Source: JBDZVM01 sp040255675
GTDB taxonomy: Bacteria; Actinomycetota; Actinomycetes; Acidothermales; Acidothermaceae
Assembly (NCBI GenBank): GCA_040255675.1
Contig: JBDZVM010000007.1
Coordinates: 1 to 64,000 of the forward strand
Length of the DNA stretch: 64,000 nucleotides
Direction: 5' to 3'
In this document: piece by piece, positions 43,632 to 52,474 of the stretch
Position numbering within the stretch: the stretch's first letter is position 1
How the letters are laid out: each line of letters opens with the position of its first letter
Program-made: the position numbers and the translations under genes
The notes under the pieces: generated by a model
What the model was told of the DNA's origin: nothing
Database searches by the model: none
Seen by the model: the letters and a program-made list of their open reading frames with translations, nothing else

Positions 43632-44164
43632 GCTTCCTCCTGAGATCTGTGGAGAGCTAAGGGCTCGTCAACAGCCGCGTCGAGTGTTTCCGCCTGGCCG
43701 GTAGCGAATTCGTAAGACACGCGAACCAGGTCCAAAATCACGTCGCGCTCAGCTTCGTCGCGCGGCGCGTAAAGCATGACGACTGTCGCGGGTGCCTGAC
43801 CGGTACGCACGAGGAAATGAGGTTCCGCCCATCCGGCGTGCTCGGCCGCCGCGGCAACCGGCAGCGGCAACGTGGCGTGGAAGCTCAGGTCGCCTTGGGC
43901 GTGCAAGTGGCAGAATTCCCGCCCGACCATGAACGCCTCGGCCGGCCCGACCGCGACACCGGGTTCGACGGCGATGGCGCGACCGCCCTCCACCGAAATC
44001 GCCGACGACTGCTGCCGCACTGATGGCCACGTCCCTGCCTCGGCGAGGACAGCCTCGGCGTACCGGCTGTCGGTGGGCTGCTGGTCGAGCTGGGAATGCG
44101 GTAGCACGGTGTTGGTGCACGGCCGGGGCCCCGATCGTTGCGGTAAGTGCAGGTGCCCGGCCAT
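43628..44164 (-). CDS. DUF5519 (luciferase-domain) protein
   Basis: 178 residues from ATG 44164. Core motif: GVAVGPAEAFMVGREFCHLHAQGDLSFHATLPLPVAAAAEHAGWAEPHFLV, then TVVMLYAPRDEAERDVILDLVRVSYEFA. This matches the DUF5519/luciferase-domain family, which despite the name has no proven enzymatic activity. It is translated from the same transcript as the VOC gene one base upstream and the cupin gene downstream. An upstream extension to 44347 overlaps the VOC gene and is rejected. Confidence 0.8.
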   Translation of the reverse strand: MAGHLHLPQRSGPRPCTNTVLPHSQLDQQPTDSRYAEAVLAEAGTWPSVRQQSSAISVEGGRAIAVEPGVAVGPAEAFMVGREFCHLHAQGDLSFHATLPLPVAAAAEHAGWAEPHFLVRTGQAPATVVMLYAPRDEAERDVILDLVRVSYEFATGQAETLDAAVDEPLALHRSQEEA

Positions 44165-44165
44165 G

Positions 44166-44615
44166 TCAGGCTCCGAGCCAAAACAACTCGATCGGGATCC
44201 CGTTTGGGTCGCGAAAGGCGACCAGCGCGTAGGGCGCCGGTTCGTCGATCGAAAACACGTCTCCGTGCTCGATGCCCACAACATCAAGGTGTTCGACCCA
44301 CGCGTCGATGTCGGAACGGTCATCGACCCGGATTGCGAGATGATCAAGACCGGTGCGCCGCGGGTCGAATGCCACGCCGTCCGCGTCAGGGTGGTAGTCG
44401 AGCCCGAGCACGAGCCCGGTGCCAGGACGAATCATGACGACGGCGTAGCCGTCACCGGTGCCGTGCGGTTCGACAAAGGCGCGCACTAATCCCAAAGCCT
44501 TGCCGTAGAAGGCTTCGCTCGCGGTGAGGTCGCGGACCGTGACACCTACATGATGGAACCCGGTCAGTGCGGGGACGGCCCGGGTGGGCACGGCCGCTTC
44601 GGTGGCAGTGGTCAT
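44166..44615 (-). CDS. VOC family (glyoxalase/bleomycin-resistance-like) protein
   Basis: 149 residues from ATG 44615. Two beta-alpha-beta-beta-beta modules: GFHHVGVTVRDLTASEAFYGKALGLV with the first metal His, and LDHLAIRVDDRSDIDAWVEHLDVVGIEHG and YALVAFRDPNGIPIELFWLG with the second His and the final Glu. These ligands fit a metal-dependent isomerase, lyase or dioxygenase. First gene of the operon VOC, DUF5519, cupin, and divergent from the TetR gene; its promoter carries the TetR-type dyad at 44647-44663. Confidence 0.88.
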   Translation of the reverse strand: MTTATEAAVPTRAVPALTGFHHVGVTVRDLTASEAFYGKALGLVRAFVEPHGTGDGYAVVMIRPGTGLVLGLDYHPDADGVAFDPRRTGLDHLAIRVDDRSDIDAWVEHLDVVGIEHGDVFSIDEPAPYALVAFRDPNGIPIELFWLGA

Positions 44616-44646
44616 GATTGCGCTCCTCGTAGCGACGGCCATTTGA

Positions 44647-44672
44647 TGAGACAGCAAGTCTCAATGTGAGAC
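44647..44672. promoter_or_regulatory. TetR-type operator TGAGAC-N5-GTCTCA plus a third half-site
   Basis: A perfect dyad at 44647-44663 (TGAGACAGCAAGTCTCA) is followed by another TGAGAC at 44667-44672. Both lie between the divergent VOC and TetR genes, so the TetR protein probably represses both directions from here. Confidence 0.65.
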
Positions 44673-44720
44673 ACTGAGTATCATCAGCGGGTGACGGCAG
44701 ACTGTCAAGAGGAGAACGCG

Positions 44721-45338
44721 GTGGACAACACATCCGCTCCACATGCGAAGTCGGGAGCCAGGGAGCGCACCCTGCGGCTGCTCCGCGAGGCCGCGCGGGA
44801 ACTGCTGCGTACTGGCCGACCGCTGACCGTGCCGGCGGTGGCTGAACTCGCTGGGGTGTCGCGCGCCACCGCCTACCGCTACTTCCCGACCAACGACGCC
44901 GTCGTGCTGCACGCGACCATGTCGCTGGCCGACGATCCGCTCGAAGACCTCGACTGGGCACCGCCCGCGGCCGGCTCGTCCGGACAGCTCACCGATCGGG
45001 CCGCCGACCTTGTGCGGGCCACCGCCGCGTGGGCGTTCGATCACGAAACCGAGCTACGTACCATGCTCCGACTCTCGCTGGCGCCCGAGCGAGCCAACCT
45101 GCGACCGCGCCGAGGCCTGACCAACCGCGGCCGCTGGATCGAGGCCCTCCTCAAAGGGTTGCCCCCGGATGTCACGCCGAGCGCACGCCGCCGGCTCGCG
45201 GCGGCCCTAATCCCGCTCTTCGGATCCGACGCGATTGTGTGGACCAGCGATATCGCCGAACTCCCCCGCGACGAAGCCATCGAACTCCTCGCCTGGATGG
45301 TGCAAGCCCTCATCGCGGCGACCCTCGCCGAGCGGTAG
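44721..45338 (+). CDS. TetR family transcriptional regulator
   Basis: 205 residues from GTG 44721, preceded by AAGAGGAG at the right distance. The helix-turn-helix is PLTVPAVAELAGVSRATAYRYFPTNDAVVLHAT (about 35-68). The rest is a helical ligand-binding domain ending ELLAWMVQALIAATLAER. It is divergent from the VOC/DUF5519/cupin operon, and the dyad between them is the likely binding site. The inducer is unknown. Confidence 0.9.
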   Translation: MDNTSAPHAKSGARERTLRLLREAARELLRTGRPLTVPAVAELAGVSRATAYRYFPTNDAVVLHATMSLADDPLEDLDWAPPAAGSSGQLTDRAADLVRATAAWAFDHETELRTMLRLSLAPERANLRPRRGLTNRGRWIEALLKGLPPDVTPSARRRLAAALIPLFGSDAIVWTSDIAELPRDEAIELLAWMVQALIAATLAER

Positions 45339-45474
45339 GGCTCGCAGCAGCGCTACTCCGAACTATCGGGTGGCGCTCGTCTCGACGTTTGGCGATGGCG
45401 TCGTGGCAGTCGTTTTCTCGGACGACGGCCGCTACGCACACTCACACGACCCGGAACGCACAGGAGAAATGGGG

Positions 45475-45540
45475 CGGTACGAGCATCGTCGCGGAGCTGC
45501 CATGCGAAGGACTGCGCGCGGCACTCCGAATACGACCCGT
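45475..45540 (+). pseudogene. Relic joining the end of a histidine kinase to an internal part of a response regulator
   Basis: Bases 45475-45507 match the kinase/regulator junction at 32061-32093 in 32 of 33 positions. Bases 45508-45540 then match 32273-32303 inside the regulator gene (about 28 of 31). The roughly 180 bases between these parts in the intact operon are missing. The join lies at a shared CGA, consistent with a deletion by short homology. Confidence 0.75.
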
Positions 45541-45630
45541 ACTCGCCGTGCTTCCGGACGACGTTCACCCTCTTGCACTGGGCGCATTTCCTGACCCGGC
45601 CTTCGTGACTTGCCGGTTTATCAACCTCGT

Positions 45631-45652
45631 GTATCAAGCTGAGGCTTGATAC
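45631..45652. other. Hairpin GTATCAAGC-TGAG-GCTTGATAC
   Basis: A perfect 9-bp stem with a 4-base loop lies six bases before the terminator hairpin. Without a T-run of its own it may be part of a double terminator or an unrelated dyad. Confidence 0.45.
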
Positions 45653-45657
45653 GGAAT

Positions 45658-45683
45658 GACAGTCGCGACACGACTGTCTTTTT
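45658..45683 (+). terminator. Rho-independent terminator
   Basis: GACAGTCG, loop CGACA, CGACTGTC, then TTTTT: a perfect 8-bp stem directly followed by five T. This is the clearest intrinsic terminator in the window. No intact gene immediately precedes it; the nearest is the TetR gene 320 bases upstream, so it probably survives from the lost paralogue that left the relic. Confidence 0.75.
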
Positions 45684-45736
45684 CGCGAGTTTCGCTGTCT
45701 TTTCGCGAGCCGTGAGCGCAGTTTTTTTCGCGAGTC
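45676..45736 (+). repeat. Three imperfect T-rich repeats (TTTTTCGCGAG)
   Basis: The core TTTTCGCGAG occurs three times, at about 45680, 45700 and 45725, each after a run of four to seven T and separated by about 10-16 bases. The first overlaps the terminator tail. AT-rich runs this long are rare in the surrounding high-GC sequence. The purpose is unknown. Confidence 0.5.
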
Positions 45737-45922
45737 TCGCCACCGTCGTGTTCGGTGCGGTCAAGCTGTTCCCAGGCAAGGTGATCCAGGGCCGTATGAC
45801 CCGGCTCGATGGGGACGGCTCAAGCTTCGCGTAAGCCCGGCCGAAGCGGTAAGGCGGGCAGAGACCCTTCATCCGTGGGTTCTCAGCCTGTCCATGACGT
45901 GGCGAGTAAGGAACGAACCCAG

Positions 45923-48607
45923 GTGAAACTTACGGCGGCGACGAGGTGGGGCAGTGCCGGCAGGCACGGCGTTGTTCGTCGTCGGGTGGGCGGCGTGGGC
46001 TACGTCCGCGGGTGGGTGCGGTCGCTGGTCGCGGTCGCTGTCGTGGCTGCTTCGTTCGCTGTCATCGACGGGGTCGCGCCGCTCCGGACTTGGGCCGCGA
46101 CCGTGCCGGCACCCTCGCCAGCCACAATCTCATGCGACGTCTCCACCGCGTACCTGGCACAAAACAGTCCTACCCAGCTTTTCGCGGAGGAATTCGGCTC
46201 TGGCACGGTGAGTTTCTCGGCGGTCGCGCCCGCTGGCACGTATGCCTACAACGGCATGGGTCTCGACCCGCTCAACGGATACCTCTACGCCATAGAAGTC
46301 TCGCCGACCGCGGGCGAGTTGCTTCGCATCAACCCGGGCGACGCCACGGTGGAGGACCTTGGGGCGTTGAGTCCGGCGATTAACTTTCAAAACAGTGGCG
46401 CCTTCAGCCCGGACGGCGACTATTACGTCTTCAATATCGGAAGCTCGACGATGTACAAAATCGATGTCACCACGGCCACGGCAACGCCGATCACTCTGAG
46501 CGCGAGCCCGCGGCTCTCCGACATCACCTGGGCTGGCGGTTACCTGTGGGGCATTCCTAACAACACCAACACCCCCATCCGCATCGACCCCGACACGGGT
46601 GAGGTGACGACGTTCGGCTCGATCGGCATCACGGCCTCGACCTACGGCGCCGACTTCACGCTCGGCAACGGCGACATTGAGCTCGGTGACAACAGCGGCG
46701 GGTTGACCGAGGTGCGCATCGACGATCCGGGCTCGGCGACGCCGACGTTCACCGCGGTTGCGACGTCGAGCAGCCCGGGCTCAGGCCAAAACGACGGCGC
46801 GGCGTGTGTGTCTGCTCCGACGCACCTGTCGGTGTCGATGTCGGCGCCGACCACGGTCGACGCGAACGCTTCGCTTTCCTGGACGCTGACGGTGAAAAAC
46901 GAGGGGACGGGGGCGGCGTCGGGTTTCACGCTGACCGACGACGTGCCGGCCGGGTACGCGATCGGCGCGATGTCGAGCGGCTGCTCGGCGTCCGGGCAGA
47001 CAGTGACCTGCGTTCACGGCGGGCTGGACCCGGGTGACTCGGCGGTGCTCACGATCAGCGCAACCGCACCCGGCAGTTACGGATGCGCCAGCAGCAGCAA
47101 CTCCGCGACCGTCGTCGGCTACGAAGAAAACTCCGAACCCACCAACACCGACAGCACCAGCGCGTTGATCGTCTGCGTGTCGCACAACAACCCGCAGGCG
47201 ATCACGTTCACGCAACCGGCCGACGCCACGCTGGCGGACGGCACGGTCGCGTTGACGGCGTCGTCCGACTCGGGGCTCACGGTGAGCTTCACCAGCACGA
47301 CGCCGACCGTTTGCACGGTGACAGGGACGACGGCGACGCTGGTAGCCGCAGGAACCTGCACTATCGAGGCCGACCAGTACGGCGACGACACGTACGGCGA
47401 AGCGACCCCGGTGACACGCTCGTTCGCCGTGACGTTGACCCCGCAGGTGATCACGTTCGCTCAGCCCGCGCCCGCCAACCTCAGCGCCGGCACCGTCGCG
47501 TTGACCGCGTCGTCCGACGCCGGCCTGCCGGTCAGCTTCACCAGCACGACCCCGGCCGTGTGCACCGTGGCCGGGACAACTATCACGCTACTGGCCGTCG
47601 GAACCTGCACCATCGACGCCGACCAGGCCGGTGACGCGACCCACGCCGCGGCGACCACGATCATCCGCTCGTTCGCCGTGGTGTCCTCCAGCCACACCGC
47701 GCCGGTGGTGACCTCGACCCGCATTGCCGGCGACGACCGGGACGCGACCACCGCCAAGCTTGCCGAAGCCATGTACCCGACCGCCGGCTCCGCGAAGGTC
47801 GTCGTGCTCGCACGTGACGACGTGTACGCCGACGGACTCGCCGGATCACCGTTGGCCGGTGCACTCGGCGGCCCACTGCTCCTCACCCCGACGTCCGCAT
47901 TGTCCAGCGACGTGCGCGCCGCGATCCAGCACGTGCTCGCGCCCGGCGGGCTGGTCATCTGCCTCGGCCAGAATGACGCGATCAGCACGTCGGTGGTCAC
48001 CCAACTGCAAAGCCTGGGCTACCAGGTCAACCGCATCGGCGGAGTGGACCGGTACGCCACAGCCACGCTGATCGCCGGCGACATCGTCCAATCCGGCGCC
48101 GTCAGGCACGTCTACCTCGCGACCGGCGACGGGTTCGCCGACGCGCTGCCGTCCGCCGTCGCCGCCGGCTTCGGCCACGGCGTCGTGCTGCTCACCGCCG
48201 GGAAATCCATGCCGGCATCGACGAGCAAGTGGCTGCACGACCATGCGGGGCTGACAGTGACCGCGGTCGGCGGCGCCGCCGCTGCCGCCGCCCCCGACGA
48301 CGCCGCGATCGCCGGCACCGACCGCTACGCGACCTCAGCGATGGTGGCGGCTACGGTCATGCCAGACCCCAGCGGCCTTGTACTCGCCACCGGCGGGAGG
48401 TTCCCCGACGGGCTAGCCGGGGCGGTGTACGCGATCCACCACGGCTGGCCGCTACTGCTCGTCGCCCCCGGACCAACCACGCTGAACTCAAGCCAGACGA
48501 CCTACCTGCACGACATCGCCGACAGCACCACGACAGTAACCGCCGTCGGCGGAGCAGACGCCCTGCCCCCAACATCCGTCACCCTCATCACGAACGCCCT
48601 GCACTGA
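45923..48607 (+). CDS. Secreted surface protein with DUF11, Ig-like repeats and three CWB2 cell-wall-binding repeats
   Basis: 894 residues from GTG 45923 (AAGGAA upstream; the longer frame to 45809 lacks a ribosome site). The signal peptide is around residues 25-60 (RGWVRSLVAVAVVAASFAVIDGVAP). A beta-propeller-like region follows (about 60-300: LDPLNGYLYAIEVSP, LRINPGDATVEDLG), then a DUF11 domain (about 305-420, WTLTVKNEGTGAASGFTLTDDVPAG), then two near-identical Ig-like repeats beginning NPQAITFTQPADATL and TPQVITFAQPAPANL. The last 290 residues hold three cell wall binding repeat 2 modules with the IAGDDRDATTAKLAEAMYP, RIGGVDRYATATLIA and IAGTDRYATSAMVAATV starts. These anchor the protein to cell-wall polymers. 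Adhesion or cell-surface sensing is likely. Confidence 0.87.
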   Translation: MKLTAATRWGSAGRHGVVRRRVGGVGYVRGWVRSLVAVAVVAASFAVIDGVAPLRTWAATVPAPSPATISCDVSTAYLAQNSPTQLFAEEFGSGTVSFSAVAPAGTYAYNGMGLDPLNGYLYAIEVSPTAGELLRINPGDATVEDLGALSPAINFQNSGAFSPDGDYYVFNIGSSTMYKIDVTTATATPITLSASPRLSDITWAGGYLWGIPNNTNTPIRIDPDTGEVTTFGSIGITASTYGADFTLGNGDIELGDNSGGLTEVRIDDPGSATPTFTAVATSSSPGSGQNDGAACVSAPTHLSVSMSAPTTVDANASLSWTLTVKNEGTGAASGFTLTDDVPAGYAIGAMSSGCSASGQTVTCVHGGLDPGDSAVLTISATAPGSYGCASSSNSATVVGYEENSEPTNTDSTSALIVCVSHNNPQAITFTQPADATLADGTVALTASSDSGLTVSFTSTTPTVCTVTGTTATLVAAGTCTIEADQYGDDTYGEATPVTRSFAVTLTPQVITFAQPAPANLSAGTVALTASSDAGLPVSFTSTTPAVCTVAGTTITLLAVGTCTIDADQAGDATHAAATTIIRSFAVVSSSHTAPVVTSTRIAGDDRDATTAKLAEAMYPTAGSAKVVVLARDDVYADGLAGSPLAGALGGPLLLTPTSALSSDVRAAIQHVLAPGGLVICLGQNDAISTSVVTQLQSLGYQVNRIGGVDRYATATLIAGDIVQSGAVRHVYLATGDGFADALPSAVAAGFGHGVVLLTAGKSMPASTSKWLHDHAGLTVTAVGGAAAAAAPDDAAIAGTDRYATSAMVAATVMPDPSGLVLATGGRFPDGLAGAVYAIHHGWPLLLVAPGPTTLNSSQTTYLHDIADSTTTVTAVGGADALPPTSVTLITNALH

Positions 48608-48743
48608 TACCGCGAGGATTCCGTTATCCCATTCCTCATCGAACGGCCCCGGCTTGCCACGCATGCGCGCCCAGCAATGTCCTTGTGACCAAATCGGGGA
48701 CATTGCTGACCGCCCGAGCGTGGACACTATTTGACCGACGACA

Positions 48744-51605
48744 TCAGCTGCAGCCCGACGTACTCCCGCATCCTTCGCAGACGTAGCAGCTGCCGGCCGG
48801 CTGCATTTTCGTACCGCAGCTCATGCACAGCGGTGCATCAGCGGCTGTGCCAAGTTGAAGCTCGACCAGCTCGGTGGAGCTGTGCACTTCGGCGTCCGCT
48901 TTCTTTGCGGTTGCCGCGGATGCGCGGTCTCCTGCCTCGACGTCCGAGACCTTCACCGGCTTTTCGATGGGCGCCGATTGTGCGAGCAGTTCGACGTCCA
49001 CCTCTTCTTCGTCGGAGTCGGCCGCTTCTCCCCCGCCGTACGTGGCCGCGACAGTACGCGCCCGCTCTTCAGCGGTGAAAATGCCGAGTTCTTCGCGCTT
49101 CTCGTACGGCAGGTAGTCGAGAGCCAGGCGACGGAAGATGTAGTCCATGATCGACTGCGCCATGCGGACGTCGGGGTCGTCGGTCATGCCGGCCGGCTCG
49201 AAGCGCATGTTGACGAACTTCGAGACGAACGCCTCAAGCGGCACGCCGTACTGCAAGGCGATGGAAATCGCGATGGAGAAGGCGTCCATCACACCGGCGA
49301 GCGTCGAACCCTGCTTGCCGAGCTTCAAGAAAACTTCGCCCAGACCGTCGTCGGGGTAGGAGCCGGCGGTCATGTATCCCTCGGCGCCGGCCACCGAGAA
49401 CGACACGGTTTGCGACGGACGACGCTTCGGCAGCCGCTTGCGCACCGGGCGGTATTCAGCCGGCGCGGCAGCAACCGGCGCGGTCGCCTTGGTCTCCTTG
49501 GCGTCAGAAAGCGGCTGGCCGACCTTGCAATTGTTGCGGTAAATGGCCAGCGCCTTCAGGCCAAGCTTCCAGCCCTCGATATAGACATGCTCGACGTCTT
49601 CGACAGTGGCCGATTCGGGCAAGTTCACGGTCTTCGAGATGGCGCCCGAGATGAACGGCTGGATCGCCGCCATCATGCGCACGTGGCCCATTGGGGCAAT
49701 GGAGCGCTCGCCCATCGCGCAGTCGAAAACCTCGTAATGCTCAGGGCGAAGCCCGGGCGCGTCAACCACATGACCGTGCTCGGAGATGTACTCGACGATT
49801 GCTTCGACCTGCTCTTCTTGGTAGCCGAGTTTGCGAAGCGCACGCGGAACCGTGTTATTCACGATTTGCATTGAGCCACCGCCGACCAATTTCTTGAATT
49901 TCACTAATGCGAGGTCGGGCTCAACTCCAGTTGTATCACAGCTCATCATCAAGCCTATGGTGCCGGTGGGCGCGAGTACTGAGGCTTGTGAATTCCGCCA
50001 ACCATTCTTTTCGCCAATTCGAAGGCATTCTTGCCATGTCTTATTCGCCAGTCGAATAACATCACGGTCTATTGTTCCAACTGCGCGAATAGAATCAGAC
50101 GCCGCCGCGTGCTTGCGCATCACGCGCGTGTGCGCCTCGGCGTTGCGGGCGTATCCGTCGTAGGGCCCGACGATGCCGGCGAGTTCAGCTGAACGCTTGT
50201 ACGCGGTGCCGGTCATCAAGGAGGTGATCGCGGCGGCCAAAGCGCGACCGCCATCGGAGTCGTAAGCGTGGCCCGTCGCCATCAGCAAAGCGCCGAGGTT
50301 CGCGTAGCCGATGCCGAGTTGCCGGTACGCCCGCGTCGTCTCGCCGATTTTCTCGGTCGGGAAATCCGCGAAGCAGATGGAAATGTCCATCGCGGTGATG
50401 ACGAACTCGACCACCTTGGCAAATGTCGCGGCGTCGAAGGTATCGTCGTCCTTCAAAAACTTCATCAGGTTCAACGACGCCAAATTGCACGAAGAGTTAT
50501 CTAAGTGAAGGTACTCACTGCATGGGTTACTTGCGGTGATTCGTCCGGTTTCCGGGCACGTGTGCCAGTCGTTGATGGTGTCGTCGTACTGCATGCCGGG
50601 GTCGGCGCATTCCCATGCCGCTTGGGAAATCTTGCGCATTAGCTCCTTGGCGTCGACCGTCTCGACGACCTCACCGGTCGTGCGTGCCCGCAACCCGAAC
50701 GTCGAGCCCGCCTCCACCGCGCGCATGAACTCGTCGGTGACACGCACCGAGTTGTTGGCGTTTTGGTACTGCACACTGGTGAGGTCGCGGCCGCCGAGGT
50801 CCATGTCGTAGCCGGCGTCGCGCAGCACGCGAATCTTGTCTTCTTCGCGCGCCTTGGTCTCGATGAATTCTTCGACGTCGGGGTGGTCGACGTCCAAAAT
50901 CACCATCTTGGCCGCGCGACGCGTGGCACCGCCCGACTTGATGGTGCCGGCGGAAGCGTCGGCGCCGCGCATGAACGACACCGGGCCTGACGCCGTGCCG
51001 CCCGACGACAGCAGCTCCTTCGACGAGCGGATGCGCGACAGGTTGATGCCCGAGCCCGAACCGCCCTTGAAGATCAGCCCCTCTTCCTTGTACCAGTCGA
51101 GGATGCTGTCCATTTTGTCATCAACTGCGAGGATAAAGCACGCTGACACCTGTGCCGGTGCGTTTGTCCCAACATTGAACCAGACCGGCGAGTTGAAGCT
51201 GAAGATTTGGTGGAGGAGTGCGTACGTCAGCTCGTGCTCGAAGATGGTGGCGTCGTCGACGGTGGCGAAGTAGCCGTTCACCTGGCCGGCCTTGACGTAG
51301 GTCAAGACCACCCGGTCGATCAGCTGCTTGAGCGACCACTCGCGTTGCGGCGTGCCGACCGCGCCGCGGAAGTACTTGGTCGTGACGATGTTGGCGGCGT
51401 TCACCGTCCAGAAGTCGGGAAACTCGACGCCCTTCTGCTCGAAGTTGATCGAGCCGTCGCGCCAGTTGGTCATGACGACGTCACGACGCTCCCAGGTGAC
51501 TTCGTCGTAGGGGTGCACGCCGGGCTTGGTGTACACCCGCTCGAGCTTCAGCCCCTTGCGACCACGCGCCGCGTCGTGGGTCGTGCCGTGACTGGTTTCT
51601 GTCAT
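48744..51605 (-). CDS. nrdJ: Adenosylcobalamin-dependent ribonucleoside-diphosphate reductase (class II)
   Basis: 953 residues from ATG 51605 (GGAGGAG upstream). It makes deoxyribonucleotides for DNA synthesis using a B12-generated radical, with or without oxygen. Visible marks are FSFNSPVWFNVGTNAPAQVSACFIL (active-site Cys), FKGGSGSGINLSRIRSS, the radical-site segment NPCSEYLHLDNSSCNLASLNL with Cys and Glu, and the C-terminal CMSCGTKMQPAGSCYVCEGCGSTSGCS. The length and the Cys-rich tail match actinobacterial NrdJ. The gene lies 81 bases after nrdR in the same direction, so both are probably one operon under NrdR control. Confidence 0.95.
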   Translation of the reverse strand: MTETSHGTTHDAARGRKGLKLERVYTKPGVHPYDEVTWERRDVVMTNWRDGSINFEQKGVEFPDFWTVNAANIVTTKYFRGAVGTPQREWSLKQLIDRVVLTYVKAGQVNGYFATVDDATIFEHELTYALLHQIFSFNSPVWFNVGTNAPAQVSACFILAVDDKMDSILDWYKEEGLIFKGGSGSGINLSRIRSSKELLSSGGTASGPVSFMRGADASAGTIKSGGATRRAAKMVILDVDHPDVEEFIETKAREEDKIRVLRDAGYDMDLGGRDLTSVQYQNANNSVRVTDEFMRAVEAGSTFGLRARTTGEVVETVDAKELMRKISQAAWECADPGMQYDDTINDWHTCPETGRITASNPCSEYLHLDNSSCNLASLNLMKFLKDDDTFDAATFAKVVEFVITAMDISICFADFPTEKIGETTRAYRQLGIGYANLGALLMATGHAYDSDGGRALAAAITSLMTGTAYKRSAELAGIVGPYDGYARNAEAHTRVMRKHAAASDSIRAVGTIDRDVIRLANKTWQECLRIGEKNGWRNSQASVLAPTGTIGLMMSCDTTGVEPDLALVKFKKLVGGGSMQIVNNTVPRALRKLGYQEEQVEAIVEYISEHGHVVDAPGLRPEHYEVFDCAMGERSIAPMGHVRMMAAIQPFISGAISKTVNLPESATVEDVEHVYIEGWKLGLKALAIYRNNCKVGQPLSDAKETKATAPVAAAPAEYRPVRKRLPKRRPSQTVSFSVAGAEGYMTAGSYPDDGLGEVFLKLGKQGSTLAGVMDAFSIAISIALQYGVPLEAFVSKFVNMRFEPAGMTDDPDVRMAQSIMDYIFRRLALDYLPYEKREELGIFTAEERARTVAATYGGGEAADSDEEEVDVELLAQSAPIEKPVKVSDVEAGDRASAATAKKADAEVHSSTELVELQLGTAADAPLCMSCGTKMQPAGSCYVCEGCGSTSGCS

Positions 51606-51686
51606 GCCTGGCTCCTCCACACCTTGTGCCAACAACACCTTCGAGAGCCGGATTTCCCCCCGGCAAGGGTCGTTTTGACTACCCGT

Positions 51687-52220
51687 TTAGGGCCGGGCGG
51701 ACGCCGGATCAGGCGCCACCGCTTCGTCGGGCGCGCGACCGCGGCTGCCTGCCGACGCGTCGCCTCCCCGCAGTTCTCGCTCCGCACGAAGCAAGGCGAT
51801 CTCGGCGTCGAAGTCGTCGAGGGACTCGAACCCCCGGTACACCGAGGCGAACCGCAAGAACGCCACCTCGTCGAGTTCGCGAAGCGGTTCGAGGACGGCG
51901 AGCCCGACGTCACCAGTGGTGACCTCGCTACACCCGGACGCGCGAAGCTCGTCTTCAACGCGCTGGGCGAGCAACGCGAGCGCGTCTTCGTCGACCGGGC
52001 GCCCCTGGCACGCCTTGCGTACACCGGCGGCGACCTTGGCCCGAGAGAACGGTTCGCTGGCTCCCGACCGCTTGATCACGTTCAGCGCCGCAGTCTCGAG
52101 GGTGGTGAACCGGCGCCCGCACTCGGGGCACGAGCGGCGACGGCGGATCGCGGTGCCGTCGTCGGTGACGCGGCTGTCGATCACACGGCTGTCGGAGTGT
52201 CGGCAGAACGGGCAGAACAC
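51687..52220 (-). CDS. nrdR: Transcriptional repressor of ribonucleotide reductase genes
   Basis: 177 residues from GTG 52220, giving the canonical zinc ribbon start VFCPFCRHSDSRVIDSRVTDDGTAIRRRRSCPECGRRFTTLE, followed by the ATP-cone (VIKRSGASEPFSRAKVAAGVRKACQGRPV..., YRGFESLDDF). It senses the ATP/dATP balance and represses nrd genes when dATP is high. The final 25 residues are extended and polar. The upstream GTC/GTG pair makes the start ambiguous by one codon, and the GGGAGG upstream fits. A probable NrdR box lies at 52339-52351. Confidence 0.93.
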   Translation of the reverse strand: MFCPFCRHSDSRVIDSRVTDDGTAIRRRRSCPECGRRFTTLETAALNVIKRSGASEPFSRAKVAAGVRKACQGRPVDEDALALLAQRVEDELRASGCSEVTTGDVGLAVLEPLRELDEVAFLRFASVYRGFESLDDFDAEIALLRAERELRGGDASAGSRGRAPDEAVAPDPASARP

Positions 52221-52338
52221 GACCGCGACACCTCCCTCGACGACGCCTGAAGCGCCACTTCTGTGGACGCCGCTGTGGGAAATCCATCGAGGCCTGTGCC
52301 TAACTTGGCACAACCTGTGGAGAACTACAGCGGTGTAA

Positions 52339-52351
52339 CTACTATATGTAG
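52339..52351. promoter_or_regulatory. Candidate NrdR box CTACTATATGTAG
   Basis: CTACTATATGTAG sits about 120 bases upstream of nrdR. It resembles the ACACTATATATAGTGT-like NrdR box. Only one clear copy is seen, whereas NrdR usually uses two, so the identification is partial. Confidence 0.5.
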
Positions 52352-52474
52352 GGGTGTGACGTTAGGCCGGTTGGCCGTGTGATGCAAGCCATTCGGAGAA
52401 CTTTCGCGATCGCCCGCGTGGATACGGCGTGTCGCCCGGGTGTCGTCGGCGTGTCGCGTCAGCCCGCCTGTCGA

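Larger units (their letters stand above)
45339..45922. other. Non-coding stretch with a gene relic, hairpins and T-rich repeats
   Basis: About 580 bases without a convincing gene. It contains the kinase/regulator relic (45475-45540), a 9-bp hairpin (45631-45652), a terminator (45658-45683) and three T-rich TTTTCGCGAG repeats (45676-45736). The last 180 bases lead to the CWB2 gene start. Confidence 0.55.

Noticed and set aside
45621..45872. Minus-strand open frame with Lys-rich repeats (LAKKTALTAREKTAKLAKK)
   Set aside because: The repeats are the reverse complement of the T-rich TTTTCGCGAG array. There is no ribosome site and the frame crosses a terminator.
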